A program made the position numbers and the translations under genes. The notes beneath the pieces were generated by a model, which worked only from the letters and a program-made list of their open reading frames with translations, was not told the origin of the DNA and did not search any database. Of a stretch of 64,000 nt of DNA, positions 44,891 to 54,817 are shown in pieces (within the stretch, counting starts at the first letter, position 1; each line of letters starts with the position of its first letter). The stretch is from Phorcus lineatus (taxonomy: Eukaryota; Mollusca; Gastropoda; Trochida; Trochidae), in the NCBI GenBank assembly GCA_921293015.1, contig OV121095.1:33453484-33517483 (forward strand), read 5' to 3'.

Positions 44891-45158
44891 ATTTGATTTT
44901 AGGATTGGGAAGTAAATAGCCAAGACTACTACTCAATAATGCTGTCCATAAATTAGAATTTCCTTTGTCCAAAGACAAGTTCACTACACATGTAATAACC
45001 ACTATGTAAATAATGATGATTTGAGAGAAAAATACTGTTTCTTTTTTGACCACTTTTTTTCCAAGTAAAGTCCAGGTTTCATTCGATCTACTACTACGTG
45101 AAAGAGGTTGTGACTCAATGCGGTCTTCCAACCTTTTGCGTTTGAAATACATTAACAT
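44880..45158 (-). CDS. Small single-pass membrane protein of the Polinton, 92 aa (copy B)
   Basis: Open from ATG at 45158. It has a basic N-terminus (MLMYFKRKRLEDR), a Ser-rich stretch, a transmembrane segment IIIIYIVVITCVVNL at about residues 53-68, and the tail ALLSSSLGYLLPNPK. It begins 7 bp from the integrase end. Conservation of the tail between A and B despite decay elsewhere suggests it was functional at duplication time. The role is unknown. Confidence 0.5.
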   Translation of the reverse strand: MLMYFKRKRLEDRIESQPLSRSSRSNETWTLLGKKVVKKETVFFSQIIIIYIVVITCVVNLSLDKGNSNLWTALLSSSLGYLLPNPKIKSQK

Positions 45159-45165
45159 CTTCCTT

Positions 45166-46300
45166 TTATAGGGTCCGACACTGTCTCATGTCTTTCTCAA
45201 GAATCCATGAGATGTATTTCCTTGGCCAATGAAGCCATTTCACCAACACTTCTTTCCGTTTGTTTTGTGTTTGCCGTTTGATAATGTCTTGTATCCTATA
45301 TTCTTGGTCTGGATGTTCAGTCACGAATTGCAATTCAGCAGCATAAAATGAACCTTCAATAGGATCACCTCCCCAATCTTTCAGTTTGTACAAATCATTG
45401 TCTTGAGACCAATAGCGTCGGGTAATGGTAAAGATTTCACCACTCCATTTTGCCTGATATTCACTATCAAATTTACCATTCGAATGACTTATTCGAACTG
45501 TATCTCCTACTTCGAATGTGAATTTTCTTTTTGCATTTTTCTTGATTGGTTTCTTGGTTTTGCTCTTGATCAAAAACTGTGATAACCTCACTTCTCCTTC
45601 ATTATGTCTATTGACACTAGTAGGATCTTGTCCCAACATTCTATGTTTTGTATTGTTATAACTCTTTGCCACTTTTTGTAATATATCCCTAATCTATATG
45701 TAAACTATGTTCAGCATATATCGATATAGTCGCATTTTTAGATTTTTTATTACTCTCTCAGCATAAGGAGATTTCGTCTCATTGAGTGTAAACAGCTGTT
45801 TTACCTTGTGATTTTTTAAAAAAGCTTTGACCCATTGATTCTTAAATTCTGAACCAATGTCAGATTGAAAGATACCAGGGAGACGCACTTGTGTTTCCCA
45901 CAATTTTGTCAAGGCTTTCACTACTTCCTGACCTTTTGTTGACTGTAGTGGGTAGATCCAAAGATAGCGGGACAATAACCAATACATATTTTACACCATC
46001 ATTATATTTAGCTAATGAAACCATATTCATCAAATAGGCTTGCCAGTGACTATCTATACCTTCAACAACATATGTATTTCTTGGAAACTTTTGTCTCACT
46101 TGATGAGTAATAGTGTATGTTTCCTGATCTTTCAGCCATTTCTTGATGCGATTGAGACCAATCTTTAATCGACCCTCAGCTTTCACAGTTTCATATAATT
46201 TCTTGGCTCCAGCATAACTGCCAGGATGTTTAGGATTATAATAAATTCTCTTGAGATAGTCCCTCCAAGGACCAACTAAATAGATTAGTCTGGTAACACA
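45166..46300 (-). pseudogene. Polinton integrase with chromodomain (copy B, broken)
   Basis: Reading the minus strand from about 46300: the N-terminal block RIYYNPKHPGSYAG typical of Maverick integrases, then the core. The first catalytic Asp position reads Tyr (HWQAYLM), whereas copy A keeps Asp. A frameshift follows KYVLVI. The second Asp (FQSDIGSEF) and the Glu (YAERVIKN) are in 45694-45987. The last frame (45166-45672) has NTKHRMLGQDPTSVNRHNEG, an SH3-like FEVGDTVRIS region and a chromodomain (EYRIQDIIKRQ...EVLVKWLHWP...SWI). It is frameshifted and catalytically altered, so inactive. Confidence 0.8.
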
Positions 46301-46416
46301 CTATTTATATATCATAAACACATATTGTAAATTTCAACTACAATTTATTCAAGAAATGCATAGTTATTGACAGTACAATATAAATCTGTACAATCATTTT
46401 AATATTATCCTAGACT

Positions 46417-46720
46417 TCAATTGAATAATGTCGGAGCCAAAGATCCAGTAGTTTTAGAAAACCTTTCTGTAGGCACTCCTACCATACGGAGATAGTCACA
46501 GTCAGGAGACCACTTCTCATGCTCCACTCAAGTGTCATCCGTAGATATCCATTCTTTGAGTCGCATACCACACTTAAAACAAATACATGAGTCTCCGCGA
46601 TTCAGATAATAGAGTCCAGCATGAGCCAAGTCTCTAGGAATTTGCTTCATTTGAAGAGGCCAGTCCTTACACAATTCCAGTCTTTTCTCAAAGGAAGTGT
46701 AATCAGGCCTAGTTGGTAAT
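46417..46720 (-). pseudogene. BIR domain (IAP-like) at the Polinton end, copy B
   Basis: Same domain as 26781-27057: PDYTSFEKRLELCKDWP, DLAHAGLYYLN, CICFKCGMRLKEW, then an in-frame TGA (46528-46530 on +), then VEHEKWSPDCDYL. The zinc ligands follow Cx2C-x16-H-x6-C. The frame ends at TGA at 46417-46419, some 115 bp before the integrase frame and on the same strand. This compact spacing supports membership in the Polinton rather than a neighbouring host gene. The 5' end is cut by the BEL/Pao LTR. Confidence 0.8.
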
Positions 46721-47103
46721 TGTAATAGTCATGATTCTTTGTTTTTCATAAAAGAGATGATTCAAGTGTTTATTTAAACGGGAGGTTCATCTTTCGTTCA
46801 TTAGGTTCATACACGTTTATAGGTTTCATAAAGGGTTTCTTCATTCACTGCAATTGGTTAATAACATGCAGAATACCTCCGTAATGCATTTTGACATTAT
46901 CCCATATGAAAATCATTACCAATCTGTTCATAGTTGAATAATTTCCATTTTCATAACTTCATTAAACAGGGCATTGTCGCCGCCATTGTGGGGTTTTCAT
47001 TCTAAAAAACAATAAGGGCAAAAGGGAGGTAACTCCCAACTAAGACACATAAAATAACTGCCGCTGAAGTCACATAACTAAAACTAAACTGACTGCCGCT
47101 ACA
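46721..47103 (-). repeat. BEL/Pao 3' LTR (copy B)
   Basis: 383 bp, TGTAATAGTC...GCCGCTACA on the + strand. It lacks about 20 bp relative to copy A in the CAAAGTTCAAG and AAAGCTTTC areas. It is preceded by GTAAT (46716-46720), as in A. Confidence 0.8.
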
Positions 47104-47302
47104 CTCCCAAACAAAATTGTCTCCTTACTGACAATTTAAAATTCAGTCAATACTGTAACTGAAATATACTTAAAGTCTCTTTGTGCTTAATTGTCAAACT
47201 GAAAGTTCTTGTTAAAGTCTCTTCAGTGAATTAAACCTGAAATAGATATAATATTTAACCAAATTAGAGTTCATATTTTCCTTAACACCATCTGCTCGAT
47301 AA

Positions 47303-48041
47303 GCAAGACAAGCTTCTGTATTGGACGTTCCAGATAAGAGATGGGATGACATCTCTTTCCATCAGAATCCAGTCCATTATCAGCCAGGGCAATCTTCACC
47401 CTCCTCACGTGATCATTTGCATCAACATAGGTCTCATGAACAAGAGCAAGAGGCCACTAACTTCTCGCTAGGTTGTCATCCTTTAAGATAACAATGTCAC
47501 CTACTTGTAGGTTTATTCTCGGACGAGTCCTTTTCTGCCGTATCTGCAGGTTGTGGAGCACTTCCTTCTCCATGTTGACCAGAACTTGTTCAGTAGATAC
47601 TGCACACGTCTCCACTGCTTGTGAGCATACATGTCAGCCTTCTGGAAGCACAATCTTACTTTTCATAGTCAGCAGATTATTTGGAGACAAAGGTCCGAGC
47701 GCTGCAAGGCACGTAAATAATACTCCATATCGTTTCAACAACGATCTCTTTTCTTTGATAAGAAAAGGACCAAATACATCAACCCCACAATAGGTGAAGG
47801 GAGGGGATTCATCAACCCGTTCTCTTGGCTAATCCACCATCTTTAGTTCCTGTAATGTGGCTCGTGATCTTCTGCAGGTGACACACTTGCAGATGTAGCT
47901 CGACACTGCAGAACTGCACCCTATGATCCAGAATCCAGACGCTCGAATTTCATTAGTCGTCATTCCACGACCCTTGTGGCAAGATTTCTCATGAAAGTGT
48001 TTGATGAGGAGATCTGTAAGGAAGTGTCGTCGAGGCAGCAC
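47303..48041 (-). pseudogene. BEL/Pao integrase remnant without catalytic core (copy B)
   Basis: The 47829-48041 frame has an HHCC-type zinc-binding domain (HEKSCHKGRGMTTNEIR, CKCVTCRRSR). The core starts (LKRYGVLF) and then skips to LSPNNLLTMKSKIVL as in copy A. The C-terminal region includes a further deletion near 47648 and a frame break, then the block before the stop near 47303. Confidence 0.65.
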
Positions 48042-48159
48042 CGCCGGCTGCTTGGTTTCAGTAGAGAGAGAGCCTCAACGAGTTCTACCGCCTACACGAA
48101 TTATCCTATCATGAGCAATGTAGGGGTCAAGTCTATACAACTTACTAGCTTTCTTCAAA

Positions 48160-49920
48160 CTAGTTCTTCTGTTTACCTGCATCATTTTCATATTCCTTCT
48201 TCAGTAAAAGGACTTCCATGTAATTACCAAATTCATCCTTCTGAGCAAGATGAACAATTTCCTTTTCTGCCTGACAAATATCTGCAACTGTTACAGCTTC
48301 ATATACAGATCTCCTTGAGTCATGTTCAATGCTCCTTAAATCAGTCTTCTCAGAGAGGCATAAAGTCTTCAGTCTAGTTTTTAACTTTCGACACAAGGCC
48401 ACAGCCCTTTTTGCTCTGTACCAAGTAGAGCAATGTTTCAGTCGTTCGAGTTCAAATCCCTTTGGAGACTCCATAACCTGCTTAAACATAGCTTTAGCTC
48501 TCTTGATCTCAGGATCATTTGGATCAAGAGATGTATCAATCTCACAGTCCCAATACTGTTTAGGTTCCCATAGGAAAGAGGGTCCTGTCAACCACCTTGA
48601 CTTGTTGACAAGTTCATTAGGGTTAGTCAGTCCACGTGATGCGTCGTCTGCAGGGTTTTCTTCACTTTTAACATGCTTCCACTGTGAAGGGGAGGAATGT
48701 TCTCGGATCTGTGACACCCTGTTTGACACAAAAACTTGAAATGTTTTTGAGTCATTTGAAATATTCCCTATCACGATCCTGCTGTCCGTCCAGAATATTT
48801 CCTTGATGTCTCTGTATTCGAGTTCCTCGCACATTAGAGCACTGATTCGAACTGATACTACTGCAGCAGCCAGTTCAAGTCGTGGAATGGTTAGTTGCTT
48901 GAGTGGAGCCACTCTTGATTTTCCCATTAAGAAGGAGCAATGTTCACGATCCTGTGAATCTATCAGCCTTAGGTATGAACATTGTCCGTAGTCTACGTTG
49001 CTTCCATCAGAGAAGTTGTGATTTCTACTGACTTCACTTTTCCAAATTCAGTACCTGGTTTGTAACAGCCTCCAACTAATACAGATTCAAGAAGTAGAAG
49101 CTCACATCTCCATTTTTCCCATCTTGGTTTGACTTCGTCACTTAGCGGATCGTCCCAGTCTGTACAGTCACGGCACATCTGCTGAAGTATGGTCTTGCCA
49201 ACCATCACAACTGGTGCAAGAAATCCAAGAGGATCGTACACTGAGCTCACAGTCGATAGGATGCCTCTTCGTGTCAGAGGCTGATTCTGTAGAGTTATAC
49301 GAAATTGAAAAGGGTCTGATTCAACATTCCACTGAACCCCTAGAGCTCATTCAATAGGGAACTTGTCGTGATTAAAATTTAAATCCTTTAATTCTATCTT
49401 CTGACGGTATGGTTGCGATTACTTCCCTTGAGTAAGATATGATCTTGTGCAGCCTAAGTCGACCTTCATTGCACATTCTCCTACTGTTCTCAATCAGGTT
49501 CACTGCTTGATCTACAGTGGGCAAGGATTTCATGCCGTCATCAACGTAGAAGTCATGACGTAGGAAGTTTGCAGTTTCAAATCCATACGTTGATTCATAG
49601 TCATGTGCAATCTACTTAAGGCCGAAGTTGGAACATCCTGAAGATGACGTTGCTCCAAACAAGTGTACTTGCAATCGATATTCTACTGGTTCAGTCTCGT
49701 ACGCACCCTTATTCCACCATAGAATCCTGAGGTATCTGTTCTAAGTCGCACATGCATGCAATTCGTTCCTGGCAAAATCTAAGAAGAACACCAAGTGGTG
49801 CATTGGTCAGATCAGGTCATTGGAGGAGATCGTCATTCAAGCACTCACCCTCGTATTTTGCGCTGCAATCGAATACCACCATTATCTTATTTGGTTTCTT
49901 GGCATGATAAACTCCATGAT
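48160..49920 (-). pseudogene. BEL/Pao reverse transcriptase/RNase H (copy B, broken)
   Basis: The open 255-codon frame 48160-48927 holds the RNase H-like part (LAAAVVSVRIS, FWTDSRIVIGNI) and the linker to integrase. The polymerase part (about 49000-49920) has YVDD-type sequence near 49545 but several frameshifts and a deletion of about 30 bp near 49735 relative to A. It is separated from the N-terminal RT part (50288-50869) by the 523-bp insert. Confidence 0.75.
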
Positions 49921-49933
49921 GTAGAATATACAT

Positions 49934-50456
49934 ATAATTTCTTTCGTTTTAGGAACGAATGACAATGAAATTTCTTTCTCCTAGCGTAGGAAGATACAAC
50001 AAAGGGAAGTAATGCAGTGAATGTAGATGGCGTTATGTTGAGTATAAAAGGGCGGGATATATGAGTGTGGTCATTCTCAGCTGTGGTGCACCAGCGGTGA
50101 GTTTTAATTTTTGTATGAAATCATGTTTCTTTGATGTGTGCATGTGAATTATTTATGTATGTGGTCCTGCAGATATTATCATTCTCATTCTCAGACCGAT
50201 GACTGGCGCCGGCGGGTGGGACGTTATGTCCAGGCTGACGAGCCTTTAGAACACGCGAGTCATCGGAGTGAGCGGCACAACAATTTGCTACATGGACGTA
50301 GCAGCTGTAGCTTTTGGAGCTGAAACAGCAATGAGACTGCGTTGTCTTATATTGTATATATGTTGAAGAGTTCTTGTGAATATACTGTGGCGCACCGTAC
50401 AGCATACCATGTTATTTGAAGTGTTTGTTGTATGTGTTAAAGGAGTAGGAGAACAT
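49934..50456 (+). mobile_element. 523-bp promoter-bearing insertion in BEL pol (copy B only)
   Basis: Copy A reads straight through this point at about 30090. The flanks suggest a 4-bp duplication ACAT (49930-49933 and 50453-50456). The insert contains a TATA box (TATAAAAGGGCGGG, 50043), an initiator-like TCATTCT (50071) and a splice donor (GCG then GTGAGT, 50097) in + orientation, opposite to the BEL genes. It could be a solo LTR or a copied 5' gene end. No terminal inverted repeats or coding domain were seen. Confidence 0.5.
50043..50102 (+). promoter_or_regulatory. TATA promoter and splice donor inside the 523-bp insert
   Basis: TATAAAAGG at 50043-50051, TCATTCT about 27 nt downstream and GTGAGT at 50097 repeat the architecture of the promoter at 3402-3466 (TATA, TCATTCA, short exon, GTGAGA), though the sequences are not otherwise alike. 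Confidence 0.45.
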
Positions 50457-50869
50457 GTGTTTATCTTTGTGTCATTCAGTTCATTCTCTGGGACCTTCTC
50501 TGCTTGACCATTTGAGATGATATTTTCCATAAAGAGGACATTATCATTGTGGAATTTGGGATCACGTTTGAAGCGAGAAGATAATTGCTTAAGACGATGA
50601 AGTGCCTTTACTCTGTTGTTTGGAAGTTTTGGTTCAGATTGCTTGAAGGGCAGGGGCATTTCATAATGACTGTCGTCTAACTGATGGATTCCTTCCCGCA
50701 TGATCTTCATGAATGTATGGTCCTCATAAGACATCACAGCATTCTTGTTATGATGTTCACTGAAGTCAAGCTCCAACATCTTAATAGCGTGGTATGGTGA
50801 AGTTTCGTTTACAGAAGTGACAAGACTGATAAACACTTCCTTCCTAGATCCTTGGCAGTCAAAGTTCAT
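50457..50869 (-). pseudogene. BEL/Pao reverse transcriptase N-terminal part (copy B)
   Basis: The frame opens near 50869 and reads SLVTSVNETSPYHAIKMLEL, ...HRLKQLSSRFKRDPKFHND and VPENELNDTKINT. It then enters the 523-bp insert, which ends the frame. It matches 30110-30479 of copy A. Confidence 0.75.
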
Positions 50870-50962
50870 AGGATTTTCAGGAGCAAGTACACAATGGCTT
50901 ACTCCAATCGGATCGTTATCATTCTCAATAAGATTATCTGGGTCCTTAACCCCTACTATTCT

Positions 50963-52449
50963 TCATCCCAGGTCACTCTTCTGTGCGTATGATTCCTTAC
51001 CTGTCGGAGGAATAACATCATGTGGTGCAAGCGCTTGGGAGCAGTTATATCCGATGATCAGATCACCAGCAATTCTTGATAGATGAGGCCATTGATAGGT
51101 TTTCTCTGGGGTCGGAATATGATCCCGATTAGTAGGCATAATGTTCCGAGTATATGCAGCAGGCAGAGTAACTACTCCATCACTATTGTAACCTCTGACT
51201 CTCAAGCCTGTTACTTTCGTACTGTCAACAATTTGACTTTCAGCATACATTGTTGTTCAAGTTTCACCTTTTGTCATTTAAGGTTAAGTGCTCTGCTTGT
51301 GTCTTCTAACACAAACGTTGTGTCCGATTGAGTGTCCAACAGTGCATACACAAGTCTCTCGTTTTGAGGTTCACTTTGATGAAACAACCACACTGGTACA
51401 ATCATAGAACATTTATTTCCGTTCCCCATTTCGTTCGGGTGAGCAACTCCTGTAACGCAATGAACAGGTTCAACTTGAGTCTTCCTGTAAGTCTGGTTCA
51501 TTTTATTATTTGGATTGATCAGCACATCACTATGCAAGACAGTTGGATGTTTCTTCTTGCAAGTGTTGCATGTTTTCTTTTCAGTGCATTCCTTCGACAA
51601 GTGACCTTTTCCAAGACATCCAAAGCATAAACCCTTTTCAAATACAGTCTGTCTTTTACCTGTCAAGTTCTTTTCAAGGGACAGTTTACAATCTTCAATA
51701 TTATGTCCCCTTTCACACAAACGACATTGTCGTTTCTCTACCCCTGTTGACAACGCAACAGCCGGTTTCCTATCTGATCTAGGCTTTTGTGCAAACTGAC
51801 CAACACAACTTTGGGGCCTGGCTTTGCTGACATGTGAAGCACTCACGGTCTCACAATCAACATTTGCTTCCTTGATGACAAAGTCAACAAATTTCCCAAA
51901 TGGGGGAAAGCGATTCGATCTCTCTTTCCATTCAGAAATGATTCGTGCCCAACTGTAACTCACATAATCTGGTAGCTTTGAAACCATGTTTCTATTTTCT
52001 CTTTCATCATTCAACACCCTCAAGGTATCATTGGTCCTAGAAGCAATCAGACATTGTCTTAGAAAATCCCCATACTTGCGCATAGCACTACTGTCCCTGT
52101 TCTGTATCTTTGGCCATGAATTCAATTTGTCCCTGAATGCGTTTGCTATTACAAAAATGTTACCATAACGTCTTTCTAGACGTTCTTTTGCTTCTGCATA
52201 TGCATCATCTGTAGTAAGAAAGAAGTAACCGTCTAAAGCTTCCTTAGCAGCACCACCTAAGTATCGTTTCAAGTAGTAAAGTCTCTCTGGAGCTGCTATC
52301 TCACGTTTCTCAATTAGTTTCTCAAATGGGGTTTTCCATCCTGGGTAATGAAGTGGATCACCACTGAATATACCTAGTTCAGGTGTAGGGAGCCTATTGA
52401 GGTTCATTTGTTCTGTCAATGTCTTTGAGATATTAGCCATATCACACAC
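50963..52449 (-). CDS. BEL/Pao Gag with zinc knuckles and start of protease (copy B)
   Basis: The 391-codon frame 51274-52449 is the longest in the window. Residues about 15-150 are the DUF1759 Pao Gag domain (LPTPELGIFSGDPLHYPGWK). Three zinc knuckles follow at about 240-300: CRLCERGHNIEDC, CFGCLGKGHLSKEC and CNTCKKKHPTVLH. The frame ends inside the DUF1758 protease (YALLDTQSDTTFV). A frameshift at about 51265 moves the rest of the protease to 50963-51250, which also lacks about 20 codons after IAGDLI. Gag binds and packages the element's RNA. This region is deleted from copy A. Confidence 0.85.
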
Positions 52450-52603
52450 ATGATTTGAAGTACATGTGTTTTCAAGAAAGCGTTTTGGAACAAACTCCTT
52501 AGCATCAATGTCAAGTTTTGTTGATTCAACAAAGGCGTACCTTGCATTCCAATGGGATTAATTTTGTTTCCAACATTAACCTTATTTGTGGTTTCATACC
52601 ATG

Positions 52604-52921
52604 CTACTGCTGGGGATTCATTGTTGAATTGAATTTCATTACAAGAGTCAACTTTGAATGCTCTTTATTTGGGGGTTCATAATGACTGTCACCATACAGA
52701 TAGGTTTGTTCACTTTCATACACATCTAAAAAACTAAATTTAGCTTGAGCCATTTCCAGTTCCATTTTAGCTTGTAATTGCGATAATTCAGCACGTTTGG
52801 AAGCTTCCTGTTTAACATAGTCATACTTCACTTTCAGTGCAGCAACTTCGGCCGCAACATCGTCTTTCGACGCACGTGACCTATCTGACAAACCCGAGAT
52901 AACTGAATGTCTATCACTCAT
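52604..52921 (-). pseudogene. BEL/Pao Gag N-terminal coiled-coil part (copy B)
   Basis: MSDRHSVISGLSDRSRASKD followed by a heptad-rich, Ala/Lys/Glu-rich segment, then FLDVYESEQTYLYG. The frame is separated from the main Gag frame (52449) by about 150 bp holding stops and a probable deletion. Confidence 0.6.
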
Positions 52922-52995
52922 GGTTTCAAAAGTTAGATATCCGATAATTTTCAAAATTCAAGTTCGTAATTTCCAGATAAAATCAGTGTTCTTAC

Positions 52996-53281
52996 TGCAA
53001 TAGTCGTGATTCTTTGTTTTTCATAAAAGAGATGATTTCAAAGTTCAAGTGTTTATTTAAACGGAAGGTTCATATATCGTTCATTAGGTTTATACACGTA
53101 CATAGGTTTCATAAAGCTTTCAAAGGGTTTCTACATTCACTGCAATTGGTTAATAACATGCAGAATACCTCCGTAAGAACACTTTGACATTATCCCATAT
53201 GAAAATCATTAACAATCTGTTCATAGTTGAATAATTTCGATTTTCGTAACTTCGATAAACAGGGCATGTTCGCCACCATTG
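52996..53281 (-). repeat. Truncated BEL/Pao 5' LTR (copy B)
   Basis: Begins TGCAATAGTC and matches the first about 285 bp of the other LTRs up to GCCACCATTGT, then passes directly into repeat J (TATATAACTAGTATC). This is a recombination junction with GTT-type microhomology. Confidence 0.8.
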
Positions 53282-54817
53282 TTATATAACTAGTATCTAT
53301 GTATATTGGACGTGAGATATACACATCGGTGCATTTATAAGGCTGTTTTTAGATTTTCATGGAAAACCAGTATTTGTCATATACATGTCTTTTGGACATG
53401 AAAAGTTAAGATGTTTAGATTTTATATCACCACATATGACATTTAGGTTCGTATCAAAGGTAAATAATATGGTATGAAACTCATGGAGTGGCTCTTTGAT
53501 AGTGTTAATAACTTAATAACGGTACGGTCTATTCGTTTATCTCATAATTTCAGGTTACAACAAAATGTCTATCTCATTATGAGACATGCATGTTTTATTT
53601 TCGTTGCCTTATTGAATTTGTTTCATTAATAATGTTAGAGAAAATTCAGTCACTCATGTCCTAAAAGGTGGCGTGTTGCATATGTAGTGACACGACTATA
53701 TACTGTCCATAAAATGTGTACAGAGAAGAACATAAATTATGCAATCTTAACAGTTTTAATGATAATGTTTATTTTGATCTTAATGTCACAGTAATTAAGT
53801 CTCTGACAACTTCTCATAAACTTGCAAATTTTACCAATTGTATATCATATAGTTTAAACTGTTGACAAAATATGTCACTCACCCTTTGTGAAATTTCAAG
53901 TTTTCTGTTAAAACTATTTAAATAAAAGTAATGGTTGTTTGACAAATGGGAGAAACCTTGTAATTTGAAAATCGTACCTTGTACTCCAATTTTCAGCTGT
54001 AGATGGATAGTGTCACATTCTAACGAATTTGCTATTTCCGTCGTATTGGCTATATAAACAATAGTTTACAACGATAAAATGGTGGCTGTCTAAAATGAAG
54101 ACGCAAGCACACAATTCAGTCTCTCACTTCTTTCTCTCTTCACATAACTCTGTTCGTCTCCTACCGGCAGATCGTCACTTGACCTCAGAATTTTTAGGTC
54201 TCAAACATAGACCTCGTATATTAGTCGACCCCCCTCCTTGACCCCTCAATTTCTGGTATAAAAAACTCGGCTTATACACTGTAATATACGGTAGTTAATC
54301 TCGAAGGCGTAACGAAATGTAACATCGATATATCTTGGTCCCGCTGTCGTTGCAGACTATGGTGAAATATTCTTGCTGACACCTTAAACTGATGTTATAA
54401 ATGGACAATGACATTACAAAACAGGAAACTGTATTGAATAGTGCAATGACGTAAATTAGAACCCCAGAGCAAGTGTGACAATAACGATACAATTAGATCA
54501 ATCTCATGAAAATGAGTGTTGGGTTTCTTGCACTGCGTTATGCTGCGTAGAATTAAAAAAATTCTAATCATGTTTAAGTGAGATTGGAACTAAATTTACA
54601 TTGACATACATGTATTATCGGGTAATTATTAATATGACTTTATGTCTACAATGTTGATTTGTTTGTTCTATTTTGCTAAAAGTAGATTCACTAGATCATC
54701 TGTATTTTTATTGGAACAGAAAATATTATTCTCGGATTTGCAGGAAAATGTTAAAATACCGTCAATGAAAAAAAAAGCTACATATCAATACATTAGACCG
54801 AAGCACAAATTTTTCGT
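53282..54817. repeat. Repeat J, third partial copy (without non-LTR insertion)
   Basis: Matches 9289-9477 then 10374-11395 of copy A, skipping the non-LTR element exactly at AAATAAT (53462-53468). It contains a 143-bp insertion (about 54150-54292). It ends at 54817, where the DIRS-type tail begins. No gene was recognised. Confidence 0.8.
54150..54292. mobile_element. 143-bp short insertion in repeat J
   Basis: Absent from the J copies at about 10805 and 34447. It ends in TATACACTGTAATATACGGT and has a C/T-rich middle (GACCCCCCTCCTTGACCCC). The ends look MITE-like, but inverted repeats and a target duplication are not clear. Confidence 0.45.

Larger units (their letters stand above)
41850..46720 (-). 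mobile_element. Decayed Polinton/Maverick block, copy B
   Basis: Same gene order as copy A (BIR, integrase, membrane protein, penton-like, two unknowns, Q/T/A peptide, ATPase from right to left). Several genes are better kept here: integrase C-terminus with chromodomain, penton-like protein, membrane protein and the 124-codon protein. The BEL/Pao LTR abuts the BIR coding sequence at 46721 at the same position as in A. Confidence 0.8.
46716..53281 (-). mobile_element. BEL/Pao LTR retrotransposon, copy B (Gag kept, 5' LTR truncated)
   Basis: 3' LTR 46721-47103, internal region, and truncated 5' LTR 52996-53281. The internal end next to the 3' LTR (47104-47302) contains a plausible polypurine tract on the minus strand (GTTTGGGAG) directly before TGTAGCGGC, and looks original. 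Copy A has only 43 bp of flank-derived sequence there. Gag is nearly intact, pol is broken, and the integrase core is missing. Confidence 0.8.
32127..53288. repeat. Segmental tandem duplication, copy B
   Basis: Same order and orientation as copy A. Unique to B are a Tc1-like element (37175-38722), a solo LTR (39197-39376), a SINE (39961-40258) and a 523-bp insert in the BEL pol (about 49934-50456). B lacks the CACTA-like element and the Polinton terminal flank. Its right edge cuts the BEL 5' LTR at about 53281, where TATATAACTAGTATC of repeat J begins. Confidence 0.85.

Noticed and set aside
47473-48991. Several + strand frames over the BEL/Pao region
   Set aside because: They lie antisense to clear reverse transcriptase, RNase H and integrase coding sequence.
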